Origin: Thauera carbonicopians
GTDB taxonomy: Bacteria; Pseudomonadota; Gammaproteobacteria; Burkholderiales; Rhodocyclaceae
Direction: 5' to 3'
NCBI RefSeq assembly: GCF_025699485.1
Contig: NZ_JANUXN010000011.1
Coordinates: 1-64,000, forward strand
Length of the DNA: 64,000 bases
The position numbers were made by a program, and so were the translations under genes. Positions within the stretch are counted from its first letter, which is position 1; every line of letters starts with the position of its first letter. Shown one piece after another: positions 8,845-17,377 of the stretch. The notes beneath the pieces were generated by a model that was given only the letters and a program-made list of their open reading frames with translations, was not told the origin of the DNA and searched no databases.

Positions 8845-8872
8845 CTCTCCACTGGTGGCCGCCAGTGGAGAG
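8845..8872 (-). terminator. strong hairpin just after the secreted-protein gene
   Basis: 11-bp perfect stem CTCTCCACTGG / CCAGTGGAGAG with a 6-base loop, 10 bases after the stop codon. No T-run follows, so it is either a partial terminator or a 3' stabiliser that lets the substrate mRNA outlast the Slam mRNA. Confidence 0.5.
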
Positions 8873-8882
8873 TGGTCAGGCA

Positions 8883-9899
8883 TCAAGGCGTGATGGTGCC
8901 GCTGACCTTGCTGCCGCCGAAGGCGGCGTTAGGCAGCGTGCCATTGGTATACATACCTGCCAAGGCTTCAGCGCCATTGTAGAAGCGGCCTTCAATGGTG
9001 CTGCCGTTGCTGAAGGTACCGTTGCTGTTGATGGTCGTGCCAGCGAAGCTGATGGTGTGGGTTACACCGCCCACCACTCGACTGATGCTGTTGTTGCTGG
9101 AACCTGCACCAATAGTGCCTGAACCACTTGTGTAAGAAACATCCAGTTTCCCTTTGTACAGGTTCAGATTAACCGGAAGGCCGCCTGGCAGCGTATTGCC
9201 ACTGGCATCAGTGCCTGTCTGACTAATACCAATTACAGCATAAGTGGCGTTGATTGCTGTGGGCATGCTGGCGCTAGTGACCGCATTGTCACCCACATAC
9301 CAGACGGTACGCTGAGCGCTGGTCATATTCAGATTGGTGCTGTCGTCGGGCGGCGTTCCCGTTGCTCTTGGGGTCCATTCGCCAAAATACACTCCTTGCC
9401 CAATCGAAAGTGGAACGACAGGGTTTGCGCCCGCGCCAACGCTGTTTTGGCCGACCTGTCCAATCACCAGGCCGCCAAATTGTGGTGCAAACGACAGGGT
9501 GGTGATCTGGCGCACGCTGTTGATGGCAAAGTTGGCGTACTGGTTGTTGGCGGTGCCATTGACCGATTCGGTGTCTTTCCATACCTGAGCGATCTTGGTC
9601 GAACCGACCAGACCCATGTCAGAAAGCGTCATGATCCCGCCATTGCCATGATTGGTAATGGCAGTGTTCGAGCCTTTAATGGGGCCCTTGGCCAGATCGA
9701 TGTAGCCGAACGAGCTGTTTGCCAGTCGCAGGCCAGAATTTCCGCCGCCAAACATGAAGTGGTTCGACGAACCCGTGGCCACCAAGGTCTTGCCAGAAGT
9801 GGTGTCGGAGCTGTTGCCTTGGACATTAGGTGACGCAGCAAATGATGCACTGCTACTCACTGCGGCGATGATGGCCGAAGCCAGAACATATTTTTTCAT
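8883..9899 (-). CDS. predicted Slam substrate: secreted TbpB/hemophilin-like protein
   Basis: 338 residues. The signal peptide ends in SFA-AS (about residue 21). There is no lipobox and no cysteine at all, so the product should be released like hemophilin rather than lipid-anchored. The N-terminal half (about 25-205) is Gly/Ser/Asn-rich with FGGLVIGQVG. The C-terminal part (about 210-338) has the TbpB-type small-barrel pattern: IEGRFYNGAEALAGMY at 302-317, then AAFGGSK at 325-331. The mature part has only three His (47, 84 and 281), which are candidate heme ligands. A GAGGA ribosome site precedes the ATG. It sits between its presumed receptor and its Slam, and its GC is clearly lower than the flanking core genes. 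The family is assigned from motifs and context; heme binding is inference. Confidence 0.78.
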   Translation of the reverse strand: MKKYVLASAIIAAVSSSASFAASPNVQGNSSDTTSGKTLVATGSSNHFMFGGGNSGLRLANSSFGYIDLAKGPIKGSNTAITNHGNGGIMTLSDMGLVGSTKIAQVWKDTESVNGTANNQYANFAINSVRQITTLSFAPQFGGLVIGQVGQNSVGAGANPVVPLSIGQGVYFGEWTPRATGTPPDDSTNLNMTSAQRTVWYVGDNAVTSASMPTAINATYAVIGISQTGTDASGNTLPGGLPVNLNLYKGKLDVSYTSGSGTIGAGSSNNSISRVVGGVTHTISFAGTTINSNGTFSNGSTIEGRFYNGAEALAGMYTNGTLPNAAFGGSKVSGTITP

Positions 9900-9930
9900 T
9901 TCTACATCCTCATATCGAGATTGACGAAAA

Positions 9931-9951
9931 CTGGTTTTTAAGAAAAACCAG
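9931..9951 (-). terminator. intercistronic hairpin between receptor and secreted-protein genes
   Basis: 9-bp stem CTGGTTTTT / AAAAACCAG with a 3-base loop, followed by TTTT on the minus strand. It lies between the receptor stop (9958) and the substrate start (9899). It probably gives partial termination or a processing site. The left module has a counterpart at 2056-2079. Confidence 0.5.
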
Positions 9952-9957
9952 CAAAAA

Positions 9958-12900
9958 TCAGAAGCTGATCTTCATGCCTGCCGTTACCGTGCGTCCTGGT
10001 CCCGGTAGCAGCACCTTGGACATCGGATCCAGATAATATTCATTAGTCAGGTTGGTGATGCCCAGATTCAAGGAAACATGCTTATTCACGTTGAAGTTGG
10101 CGTAGAAATCATGCAGCAACACCGAGCGCCAGTGGAATGTATCTACTCCACCTCGGAACCACACATCTCTTGGCAGCAAATAATCCGGACCTGCTTCCGA
10201 GGCCAGGAGGCGATCCAATTGCTTGTTCTCTGCCCCGGCGTGGTAAACGCTGCGCCAGCCCAATTCAAGCCGCCCATTCAATAAGCGGGTGCCCAGCAGC
10301 AGATCGATGCTGTATTTTGGCTGCAGGCTGCTGCCGCTATAGGTTCCAGGAAAGCCCCCGGTCATGCAGTGCGGAATCCGGTTGTAGAACGGATCGAGTT
10401 CGGAGGCGTAGTCTTTGTCGCAAAGCTTCTGCTTGAGCCTGTAGGTCGCACCCAGGCTGCCAAAATAGCGTCCGCTATCGAAGCGAGACTGCAGTTCCAC
10501 GCCACTGGTTTTCTTCTTGTCGTACTGAATGAGATCGTACAATCTGGCCCGCTCGATAAAATCCCTGATCTCGGTGTCATAGTAGCTCACACGCACATCC
10601 GCAAAACCCAGGCTGGGGAAGAACTGCGTCAGGTCATGGGCATAACCCACTTCCCAATTGGTGCTGCGCTCGGGTTTGCTGGCTCCTGCTGCCAAGGAGC
10701 CCTGGAGGCCGTTGCCGTCAACAATGGCGCTGCTGGTCAGTTCGTTGATATTGGGGAAACGGGTGGTTTGCGCATAACGGACGAAGGCGGTGCCAAATGG
10801 ACCGACTTTGGCGGTAGCGGTAAAGACGGGGCTGAAGGCGCTGCCCGATTGTTCCTGCGGCATTTCCCAGGCCTTGCCTGAATCCAGCAGTTCATATCTC
10901 GTTCTGATCTCTCCTCCCTTGGCCCTGCTTACAGTGTTGCCTGGGTTGTATGGATCATCCACCATTTCACTGGCATCCAGTTCGCCATTGGCAAAGGGGT
11001 TCTGCGATGAATCGAACTTGCCGTCTTTGTTGGGCAGCAGCGCGGTTTTTATCCAGTAGCTACCCCAGTCGTCGGTTGCAAATTGGCTGTCTCTAGCTGG
11101 AGAGTGTATATAGCCGCCACTCACAAACAAGTTTGCAATTCCAATTTCCGCCGCCGTCTCTCCTAGGTATTCGATTTGATCGGTATTGCCAAAGGGATTT
11201 GCACGGCGCTCAGACAGAAAATTCAACAAGTTCTGGGCCGCCATTCTAAACGCAGGATTTTCTGTAGGGAATCTGCTGGTGGTATAAGGAGTTGGGCCGT
11301 CTGTTGCAAAACTCCGAAATGTCCATTCCTTGAAGTTGCTTGGGTCGTTCATGTCGGTCGCAATCGACGCTGCTGTCGCTTCCGCTCTCAGGCGGATAAG
11401 CTCGGCCTTGTCCTCAGGAGTCATCAGTTCCAAATATTGCAATTCCAGTCCGGTGGCACGTCGGGTTGCTTTATGAAACTCGGATCGCTGACGGCGCAGC
11501 TTGGCCAGGCCGGTATCCTTGCCGCTATAGCGCAGATAGCGTGTTCCAGCCGTCAGGGTCAGCCAGTCGTTTGCCTGCCAGGCCAGATTCATCATGGCCG
11601 AATATTCCTTGCGTTCGCCTGAGCGCGGGCCGAGACGGTCAGTCTGAATATTCAGCAGCGAGCCGTCGGGTGCCAGGCCGTTGGTAACGCTCTTGCTCAG
11701 TTCTACCCGATCATCCAGCTTTTCTTTCTGATAGCTGCCAGCCAGGGTGAGTTGCAGCGTGCTTGAAAGACGCATCAAGTTACTGAAGTCAAAGCCTGTG
11801 CGATCATGGCTGGTCCACTGCCGACCATTGGCGACAATGGTGCCGTCATGGTCCGGCTCCGGGTTGTACCATGGCATGCCTGGGACAAAAGGCATGCCCA
11901 GGCTTTCGTACATCTCTTTAATGAGCCTCCAGCTCTGCATGGCAGTCTGCGTCTGCTCGTCCATGTCGATGGCGTACGGGCTGGATCCTGTCTGGTAGCG
12001 GATTCCTTCTGCTTTCGTATGCCACAGGCTGGTTTCCAGATTCAGCCAGTTGGAACCTTCGGGCTTGATGTCGTAACTTAGCTTGTAGCTATCCAGTCTT
12101 AGTTTGGAATGCGGGTTCTCATAAACCACCGTTTCCTGCGACCGATCACGGTCGGGCTCACGCAGATCGATATCCTCCAGATACCCCCATGTCAGGATGG
12201 AGGAGCCTGGAGTTGTTTCACCAAAAGTGGTGTCGGTGCGCATGAACTGCAAACCGATTCTTTGTTGATCGGGCAGGTACCAGTTGTTTTTTATCAGTGT
12301 GGTGCCGGTTTCACTGGCAGTGCTGAATACTTCGCTGCCCGCCCCGTATAACTTGGCCAAGTTTGGCGTGTACACCTTGGTGCTTCGGGTATCGTATGGA
12401 TCGTGGCCCAAGTATCGGTCTACATTGTTCTTGCCGGCGTAATAGTTCCCCGAAGTGCGTTCGCTGCGCGACAGCAGAATGTCCATGAAATCGTTGCGCG
12501 CAGCAATGGTGAGCATTTCAGCATGATCATCGAGGTTGAAATTTCCATTATTCTGAGTGCGTGGTTGCTTGAGATATGGGCTGACGACTACACCGTTGAG
12601 TTGTGCGCCGGATAAGTCGCGATAGTCCTGGCCATATAGGGAGGTGGCGTCATAGCGTGGGTTTTTGGTATTGCTGGAAGCCCTCAGGTTGGCTTCGATA
12701 CCCCAGCTCTCACCATCGGCGATGATGTCGCTGGCTTCGATGGTGCGGATATTCACCGCTCCGCCCACACCGCTCTTGATGCCCCTGCTCAGCGACGGAC
12801 CTTTTTCCACTTCGATGCTGCGAAACAGCGCCGGGTCGGCATAGCTCCGGTTGCCGACGCCGAATGCGTGCAGCCAGACGTTGGTGGATTGCTCGGTACC

Positions 12901-13530
12901 GTCGATGGTCAGCGGCGTGCGCCCTTCGCCGGTAATGCCGCGGATATTGGGGGTGATGGCTTGGCTGCTGCGGGTGTCCATGCTGTACACACCGTTCATG
13001 CCCTTGAATACGTCACCGGGGTTGGTGGCCTGAAAACGCTGCAATTGCTCGCGGTCCTGGTAAATGCTGGTGGTGTTTTCGTGGTAGACCTTGTCATGCC
13101 CGACCTCGTCCTTGGTCCGTTCGGCGGTGACGGTCACCGTTTCCAGATGTGCCACTGCATTTGCCGGAGGCGCTGCCCGCGACAGCGTGACGTTGGCACC
13201 GGTGCGGCGAAACTGGATGCCCGTACCTGCCAACAGGCGCTGCAGCGCCTCGTCGGGTGAAAGCGAGCCGCTGATTGCCGGTGCGTCGTAGCCCGCCACG
13301 GTTTCCTGCGAGAAGAACAGTTGCAGTCCGGCCTGCTTGCCCAGTTGCAGCAGTGCCTGCCCCAGCGGTTGGGGGGAAATGGCGATGGAGATCGGCGTCT
13401 CCTGCGCCCATGAACTCGCCGGGAGTGAGCCGGCGACGATGGCGATCGAAAACGCCAGGGGGGTCATGCACAGCCGGAAGGCGGGCGAGCAACTGCGGCG
13501 TGTGTCGGCGGGCGTTTTTTTCCTGCTCAT
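9958..13530 (-). CDS. TonB-dependent receptor with STN signalling domain (right module)
   Basis: 1190 residues, among the largest of its type. The signal peptide has a long basic start and ends near SSWAQE. The STN domain (about 48-120) contains LGQALLQLGKQAGLQLFFSQ. A TonB-box-like ETVTVTA precedes the plug (about 140-300: ERTKDEVGHD, PNIRGITGEGR, IEVEKGPS). The barrel ends VTAGMKISF. It is cotranscribable with the secreted protein (58-bp gap) and the Slam, and is preceded by its own sigma/anti-sigma pair. Role by analogy with HphR-type receptors: uptake of the cargo brought back by the secreted protein. GC is lower than neighbours in long stretches of the barrel. The STN domain implies that receptor occupancy signals through the FecR at 13751-14752. 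Confidence 0.9.
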   Translation of the reverse strand: MSRKKTPADTRRSCSPAFRLCMTPLAFSIAIVAGSLPASSWAQETPISIAISPQPLGQALLQLGKQAGLQLFFSQETVAGYDAPAISGSLSPDEALQRLLAGTGIQFRRTGANVTLSRAAPPANAVAHLETVTVTAERTKDEVGHDKVYHENTTSIYQDREQLQRFQATNPGDVFKGMNGVYSMDTRSSQAITPNIRGITGEGRTPLTIDGTEQSTNVWLHAFGVGNRSYADPALFRSIEVEKGPSLSRGIKSGVGGAVNIRTIEASDIIADGESWGIEANLRASSNTKNPRYDATSLYGQDYRDLSGAQLNGVVVSPYLKQPRTQNNGNFNLDDHAEMLTIAARNDFMDILLSRSERTSGNYYAGKNNVDRYLGHDPYDTRSTKVYTPNLAKLYGAGSEVFSTASETGTTLIKNNWYLPDQQRIGLQFMRTDTTFGETTPGSSILTWGYLEDIDLREPDRDRSQETVVYENPHSKLRLDSYKLSYDIKPEGSNWLNLETSLWHTKAEGIRYQTGSSPYAIDMDEQTQTAMQSWRLIKEMYESLGMPFVPGMPWYNPEPDHDGTIVANGRQWTSHDRTGFDFSNLMRLSSTLQLTLAGSYQKEKLDDRVELSKSVTNGLAPDGSLLNIQTDRLGPRSGERKEYSAMMNLAWQANDWLTLTAGTRYLRYSGKDTGLAKLRRQRSEFHKATRRATGLELQYLELMTPEDKAELIRLRAEATAASIATDMNDPSNFKEWTFRSFATDGPTPYTTSRFPTENPAFRMAAQNLLNFLSERRANPFGNTDQIEYLGETAAEIGIANLFVSGGYIHSPARDSQFATDDWGSYWIKTALLPNKDGKFDSSQNPFANGELDASEMVDDPYNPGNTVSRAKGGEIRTRYELLDSGKAWEMPQEQSGSAFSPVFTATAKVGPFGTAFVRYAQTTRFPNINELTSSAIVDGNGLQGSLAAGASKPERSTNWEVGYAHDLTQFFPSLGFADVRVSYYDTEIRDFIERARLYDLIQYDKKKTSGVELQSRFDSGRYFGSLGATYRLKQKLCDKDYASELDPFYNRIPHCMTGGFPGTYSGSSLQPKYSIDLLLGTRLLNGRLELGWRSVYHAGAENKQLDRLLASEAGPDYLLPRDVWFRGGVDTFHWRSVLLHDFYANFNVNKHVSLNLGITNLTNEYYLDPMSKVLLPGPGRTVTAGMKISF

Positions 13531-13671
13531 GTTCTCGTGGTGTCGTAGATAGGAAGATGGAAAGGCCGGTCCGTGCTGCCTGTACGGGCGATATGTGCGG
13601 ACTGGTGCTTGTTGAGCGGCGCTGCGAGAGAGCCGCTCTTCCTATAGACGGATGAAGAGCAGGATTTCCGG

Positions 13672-13690
13672 AATGAGAATGCGAACTATT
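13672..13690. promoter_or_regulatory. possible Fur-box-like site upstream of the right receptor gene
   Basis: AATGAGAATGCGAACTATT matches about 12 of 18 informative positions of AATGATAATNATTATCATT, mainly in the left half. It lies in the 220-bp gap between the anti-sigma gene and the receptor gene. GGAAAT (13662-13667) and CGTCTATAGG just downstream on the minus strand could be ECF promoter elements, but the spacing is short. Tentative. Confidence 0.3.
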
Positions 13691-13750
13691 TTTGTTTTTT
13701 CTTGCGGATCAAGGGCTTGCAAGGCTTGAACAGGGGCTGCCGCCCTAGCG

Positions 13751-14752
13751 TCAGCGCGGCAGGATGCGCATCCGGCCGTCCGCTTGCCGGTGCACGCTGA
13801 CCGGGGCGAAGTCGGGCAGCATGTCGAGCATCGTTTCCGGCTTGCTGGCGCGGAAGATGCCCGAGATGCGGTGGCTGCGAAGGGCTGCATCGTCCAGGAG
13901 GACGGGCTGTGGCAGGTAGCGATTGAGTTCTTCCAGCGCCAGCGCGAGCGGGGTGTCGTCGAACACGATGTCGCCGCGCTGCCAGGCGGCGATGTTGGCG
14001 ATGGCGACGGTACGGACGGCTTCCAGTGGCGCGTCGGGGTAGGCGCTCACCTTCTGGCCTGCGGTCAGATGGTGGGCCTGCCGGTTCCACCAGTGGCCGC
14101 TGGATACTTTGACCGAGCCGGATTCCACTGCGACCTGTACCGCCGAATCGGTGCGCGATACGTTGAAGCGCGTGCCGGTGACGGTGATTTCGGCGAAGCC
14201 CGCATCGATGACGAAGGGGCGCCGTGTGTCGTGCGCGACGGAGAAGAAGATTTCGCCGTGCTGGAGCTCGATGGCCCGCCTGCCTTCGTAGAAGCGTGCA
14301 ACCGCAAGGGTGCCGGTGTTGGCGTGGAGGATGGAGCCGTCCGGCAGGACCAGTTGCCGCTGCTCTCCGCGCATGGTCTGCAGGCGCTGCGTATCGAGCG
14401 GTGCGTCGAACACGCCTTGCCGATACAGCACGCCCATGGCCGCCACGCTGCAACAGGCGCCCACGAGCCCGAAGGCGAAAGCGCGCCGCGATGGACGTGA
14501 AGGCTGTCGTCGTGTGGCCGGGCGTTCGTCCTGTTCCAGGATCGTGCGCACCGCCTCGGGCGACAGCAGGCGGGCCGCGTCGGAGATGCGACAGACCTTG
14601 CGGTACTGCCGGTCGTGTTCCGGGCTGGCCTGCCGCCATTGCTCGAATGCGTGAAAATCGGCATCGCTCGCCCTGCCGGAATGCAGGCGGACGTACCAGT
14701 CCGCGGCGTCATCACAGGAAGCGGAGGATTCGGGAGGCGAGTCTGAGGTCAT
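13751..14752 (-). CDS. FecR-family anti-sigma regulator (right module)
   Basis: 333 residues from the ATG at 14752 (MTSDSPPES). An upstream ATG at 14827 would add 25 unlikely residues. The N-terminal DUF4880-like region (WYVRLHSGRASDADFHAFEQW, about 20-40) is followed by one membrane helix (about 92-108, FAFGLVGACCSVAAMGVLY). The FecR domain (about 120-215) contains LVLPDGSILHANTGT and AIELQHGEIFFSVAHD. A C-terminal STN-contacting region ends IFRASKPETMLDMLPDF. It should hold the sigma factor at 14871-15371 inactive until the receptor signals. Confidence 0.87.
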   Translation of the reverse strand: MTSDSPPESSASCDDAADWYVRLHSGRASDADFHAFEQWRQASPEHDRQYRKVCRISDAARLLSPEAVRTILEQDERPATRRQPSRPSRRAFAFGLVGACCSVAAMGVLYRQGVFDAPLDTQRLQTMRGEQRQLVLPDGSILHANTGTLAVARFYEGRRAIELQHGEIFFSVAHDTRRPFVIDAGFAEITVTGTRFNVSRTDSAVQVAVESGSVKVSSGHWWNRQAHHLTAGQKVSAYPDAPLEAVRTVAIANIAAWQRGDIVFDDTPLALALEELNRYLPQPVLLDDAALRSHRISGIFRASKPETMLDMLPDFAPVSVHRQADGRMRILPR

Positions 14753-14870
14753 TGCCTGCGTGGAAGGGCGGGTTGCGGTTGGGTGGAAAGATTCGGCGAT
14801 GTGTGATGCGATGATGGCGCCCTTCACATCCGGTAGACGGATGACTGCAGGAAAGGTCGGAACGGGAGCA

Positions 14871-15371
14871 TCAGGCGTAGTGTTGCAAACGGTTGCCGAG
14901 GTGGCGAACCGTCCGGGTCATGTGCTTTTCCACCATGTCGGTGGAGATGCCGAGCTTCTGCGAGATTTCGGTATGCGTGCAGCCTTCGATGCGGTGGTGG
15001 ATGTAGACCTGGCGGCAGACCAGCGGCAGTTCTTCCAGTGCCGTCTGAAGGTCGGCGAGCAGCTTGCGGGCGTGCGCTTCGGCTTCGGGGCCCGGCATGT
15101 CGGATGCGGTCTGGTCGTCGAGTTCATCGAGGGGAATGCTGGGGAAGGCAGTCTGGTGGCGGTGTGCGTCGATCTTGCGGTTGCGCACGCTGCGCTTCAG
15201 ATAGGCGACCGGATTGGCCACTTTGGACACACCGGCTTCGAGCATGCGCAGCGCGGCATCCTGAAGGGCATCCAGGGCGTCGTCATCGGTGTCCGGCCTG
15301 CGCCGCCAACCGCCGATGAGCTCGCAGTAATTTGCAAGCCAGCCTTTCTTGGACAGAGGGCGATGGGTCAT
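14871..15371 (-). CDS. FecI-like ECF sigma factor (right module)
   Basis: 166 residues, normal for FecI-type sigma factors. Region 2 contains DDALDALQDAALRMLE and VAYLKRSVRNRKIDAHRH; region 4 contains the helix-turn-helix CTHTEISQKLGISTDMVEKHM. It is the first gene of the right module, with a Fur-box candidate 36-50 bases upstream, so iron or heme starvation probably opens the cascade. It is separated from the anti-sigma gene by about 118 bases. Confidence 0.88.
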   Translation of the reverse strand: MTHRPLSKKGWLANYCELIGGWRRRPDTDDDALDALQDAALRMLEAGVSKVANPVAYLKRSVRNRKIDAHRHQTAFPSIPLDELDDQTASDMPGPEAEAHARKLLADLQTALEELPLVCRQVYIHHRIEGCTHTEISQKLGISTDMVEKHMTRTVRHLGNRLQHYA

Positions 15372-15406
15372 GGCAGGCGTTTCGACTGAGCGATGCTCTA
15401 ATGAAA

Positions 15407-15421
15407 TGAGACCTATTACTA
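15407..15421. promoter_or_regulatory. candidate Fur box upstream of the right sigma gene
   Basis: On the minus strand TAGTAATAGGTCTCA matches 9 of 14 informative positions of TGATAATNATTATCA, in the expected place upstream of an iron-starvation sigma gene. It is a modest match, supported mainly by position. Confidence 0.4.
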
Positions 15422-15476
15422 TTGATGCGCGGCGCGATTCTATACTTGATGCCGATCAAACCCCAAAGAAAGTACA

Positions 15477-15510
15477 AAGCCGTTCCTGATCATGTGTTCA
15501 GAAACGGCTT
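15477..15510 (-). terminator. likely terminator of the phosphomannomutase gene
   Basis: 8-bp stem AAGCCGTT / AACGGCTT with a structured loop, read on the minus strand after the gene ending at 15552 and followed by TTTGTACTTTCTTT. It is also just upstream of the ECF sigma promoter region. Confidence 0.45.
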
Positions 15511-15551
15511 GATTGCAGCGTCACCAGCCGCGAGCGCGGCTGGGCCCGGCC

Positions 15552-16949
15552 TCAGAACGGCAGTGCCAGCCCCGGCCACACGCCTTCGATGGCGCGGCGG
15601 AAGTCGGCCTGGATGCGCGCCAGCGCTTCGGCGCTGTCGGCCTCGAAGCGCAGCACGACCACCGGCGTGGTGTTGGACGGCCGCGCCAGGCCGAAGCCGT
15701 CGGCGTATTCGACGCGCACGCCGTCGAGGGTGATGACTTCCTGGGCGTCGTCGAAGCGGGCGGCTTCCTTCAGCCGCTTCACCAGCTCGAAGGGTTCGCC
15801 CTCGTTCATCTTCAGGTTCAGTTCGGGGGTGCTGATCGAGTCCGGCAGCGCCTTCAGCGCGGCGTTGGCGTCGGCGCGGGCGGACAGGATCTCGAGCAGG
15901 CGGGCGCCGGAATAGAGGCCGTCGTCGAAGCCGAACCAGCGCTCCTTGAAGAACATGTGGCCGCTCATCTCGCCGGCCAGCGGCGCGCCGGTTTCCTTGA
16001 GCTTGGCTTTCACCAGGGCGTGGCCGGTGTTCCACATCGTCGGCTTGCCGCCGCGCTCGCGGATCCAGGGGGCGAGCTTGCGGGTGCATTTGACGTCGAA
16101 GATGATCTCGCCGCCGGGCACGCGGCTCAGCACGTCCTCGGCGAACAGCATCAACTGGCGGTCGGGGTAGATGATTTCGCCGTCCTTGGTCACCACGCCG
16201 AGGCGGTCGCCGTCGCCGTCGAAGGCGAAGCCGAGTTCGGCGTCGGTGTCGCGCAGCGCGCGGATCACGTCCTGCAGGTTCTCCGGCTTGGACGGGTCGG
16301 GGTGGTGGTTGGGGAAGCTGCCGTCGACCTCGCAGAACAGTTCGACCAGCTCGCAGCCGAGGCGGCGGAACAGCGCCGGTGCGATGTTGCCGGCGACGCC
16401 GTTGCCGCAGTCGATGACGATCTTCATCGGCCGCGCCAGCTTCACGTCGCCGACGATGCGTTCGACATAGGCTTCGGTCACGTCCGCGGTGCGCAGTGCG
16501 CCGGGCGCGGCGGCGCGGACGAGGTCGTCGTCGGCGATGCGGGTGCGCAGGGCCTGGATCATGTCGCCGTACAGGGTCTGGCCGCCGAGCACCATCTTCA
16601 GGCCGTTGTAGTCGGGCGGGTTGTGGCTGCCGGTGACCGAGACGCAGGAATCGCAGCCGAGGTGGTGGGCGGCGAAGTAGGTCAGCGGCGTCGGCACGCA
16701 GCCGATGTCGATGACGTCCACGCCGGCGGCGCGGATGCCGTCGGCCAGGGCGCCGGCCAGCGCCGGGCCGGACAGGCGGCCGTCGCGGCCGACGGCGATG
16801 GCCTGCTGGCCGCGGGCGACGGCTTCGGAACCGAGCGCATGGCCGATGGCGCGTACCGCGTCCGGCGTCAGCACGGTGTCGACGATGCCGCGGATGTCAT
16901 AGGCCTTGAAGATTTCGGGGGCGGGCAGGGCGTGGCGGTTCGAGGTCAT
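15552..16949 (-). CDS. algC: phosphomannomutase/phosphoglucomutase
   Basis: 465 residues, the usual length of the AlgC/ManB alpha-D-phosphohexomutase family. It interconverts hexose 1- and 6-phosphates for LPS, exopolysaccharide and nucleotide-sugar synthesis. Seen: KAYDIRG near the N-terminus, the phosphoserine loop TGSHNPPDYNGLK (about 105-117), the metal loop DGDGDRLG (about 243-250), sugar-binding GEMSGH (about 325), and the phosphate-binding C-terminal motif RPSNTTPVVVLRFE. It is a single gene on the minus strand. The symbol is by family; substrate preference cannot be told from sequence alone. Confidence 0.92.
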   Translation of the reverse strand: MTSNRHALPAPEIFKAYDIRGIVDTVLTPDAVRAIGHALGSEAVARGQQAIAVGRDGRLSGPALAGALADGIRAAGVDVIDIGCVPTPLTYFAAHHLGCDSCVSVTGSHNPPDYNGLKMVLGGQTLYGDMIQALRTRIADDDLVRAAAPGALRTADVTEAYVERIVGDVKLARPMKIVIDCGNGVAGNIAPALFRRLGCELVELFCEVDGSFPNHHPDPSKPENLQDVIRALRDTDAELGFAFDGDGDRLGVVTKDGEIIYPDRQLMLFAEDVLSRVPGGEIIFDVKCTRKLAPWIRERGGKPTMWNTGHALVKAKLKETGAPLAGEMSGHMFFKERWFGFDDGLYSGARLLEILSARADANAALKALPDSISTPELNLKMNEGEPFELVKRLKEAARFDDAQEVITLDGVRVEYADGFGLARPSNTTPVVVLRFEADSAEALARIQADFRRAIEGVWPGLALPF

Positions 16950-17076
16950 GGATGAGGCTGCGTGGATTGGACGAAAGCCGGCATTGTATGCCGTGTGGGC
17001 TTGCCGGTCAGGCGGCGCCGTCGAGGCAGGATGTTTCAGGGTGCGTGCGAAATCCTCGGCGTGGCCGGAAAAGAAC

Positions 17077-17108
17077 AGGGGGCGGATACCTGGCGGTATC
17101 GGCCCCCT
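17077..17108 (-). terminator. terminator of the ilvE operon
   Basis: Long hairpin AGGGGGC-GATACC / GGTATC-GGCCCCCT (one mismatch, 4-base loop), followed on the minus strand by GTTCTTTTCC, about 45 bases after the zinc-finger gene. Confidence 0.6.
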
Positions 17109-17153
17109 CGTCGTCCTCGGCGCCGTGCGGCCGGAACCGCGCGGCGGATGGGC

Positions 17154-17354
17154 TCAGTGATGGCCCTTGGGATGTTCGCCGGTGAAGATGTAGTGCGCGC
17201 TACAGTAGGGGCACACGGCTTCGCCGGTCTTCAGCACGTCGAGGAAGACGCGCGGGTGGCGGGCCCACAGCGGCGCGCCCGGCGGCGGGCAATGCAGCGG
17301 CAGGTCCTTGGCGGTGATGGCGACGGCCTGGGTCTTGTCGGTGTTCTCGACCAT
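17154..17354 (-). CDS. zinc-finger domain protein (zf-CHCC family)
   Basis: 66 residues. The zinc-ligand set is one Cys in LPLHCPP, HPRVFLDV, then AVCPYC, and a His-rich tail KGHH. This matches the small zf-CHCC (COG4391) proteins that are related to a mitochondrial complex I accessory subunit and usually follow ilvE in betaproteobacteria. It begins 23 bases after the ilvE stop, so it is an operon partner. Its biochemical role in bacteria is not established. Confidence 0.8.
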   Translation of the reverse strand: MVENTDKTQAVAITAKDLPLHCPPPGAPLWARHPRVFLDVLKTGEAVCPYCSAHYIFTGEHPKGHH

Positions 17355-17377
17355 GGATGGGTCCTCTTGCGTGGAGA

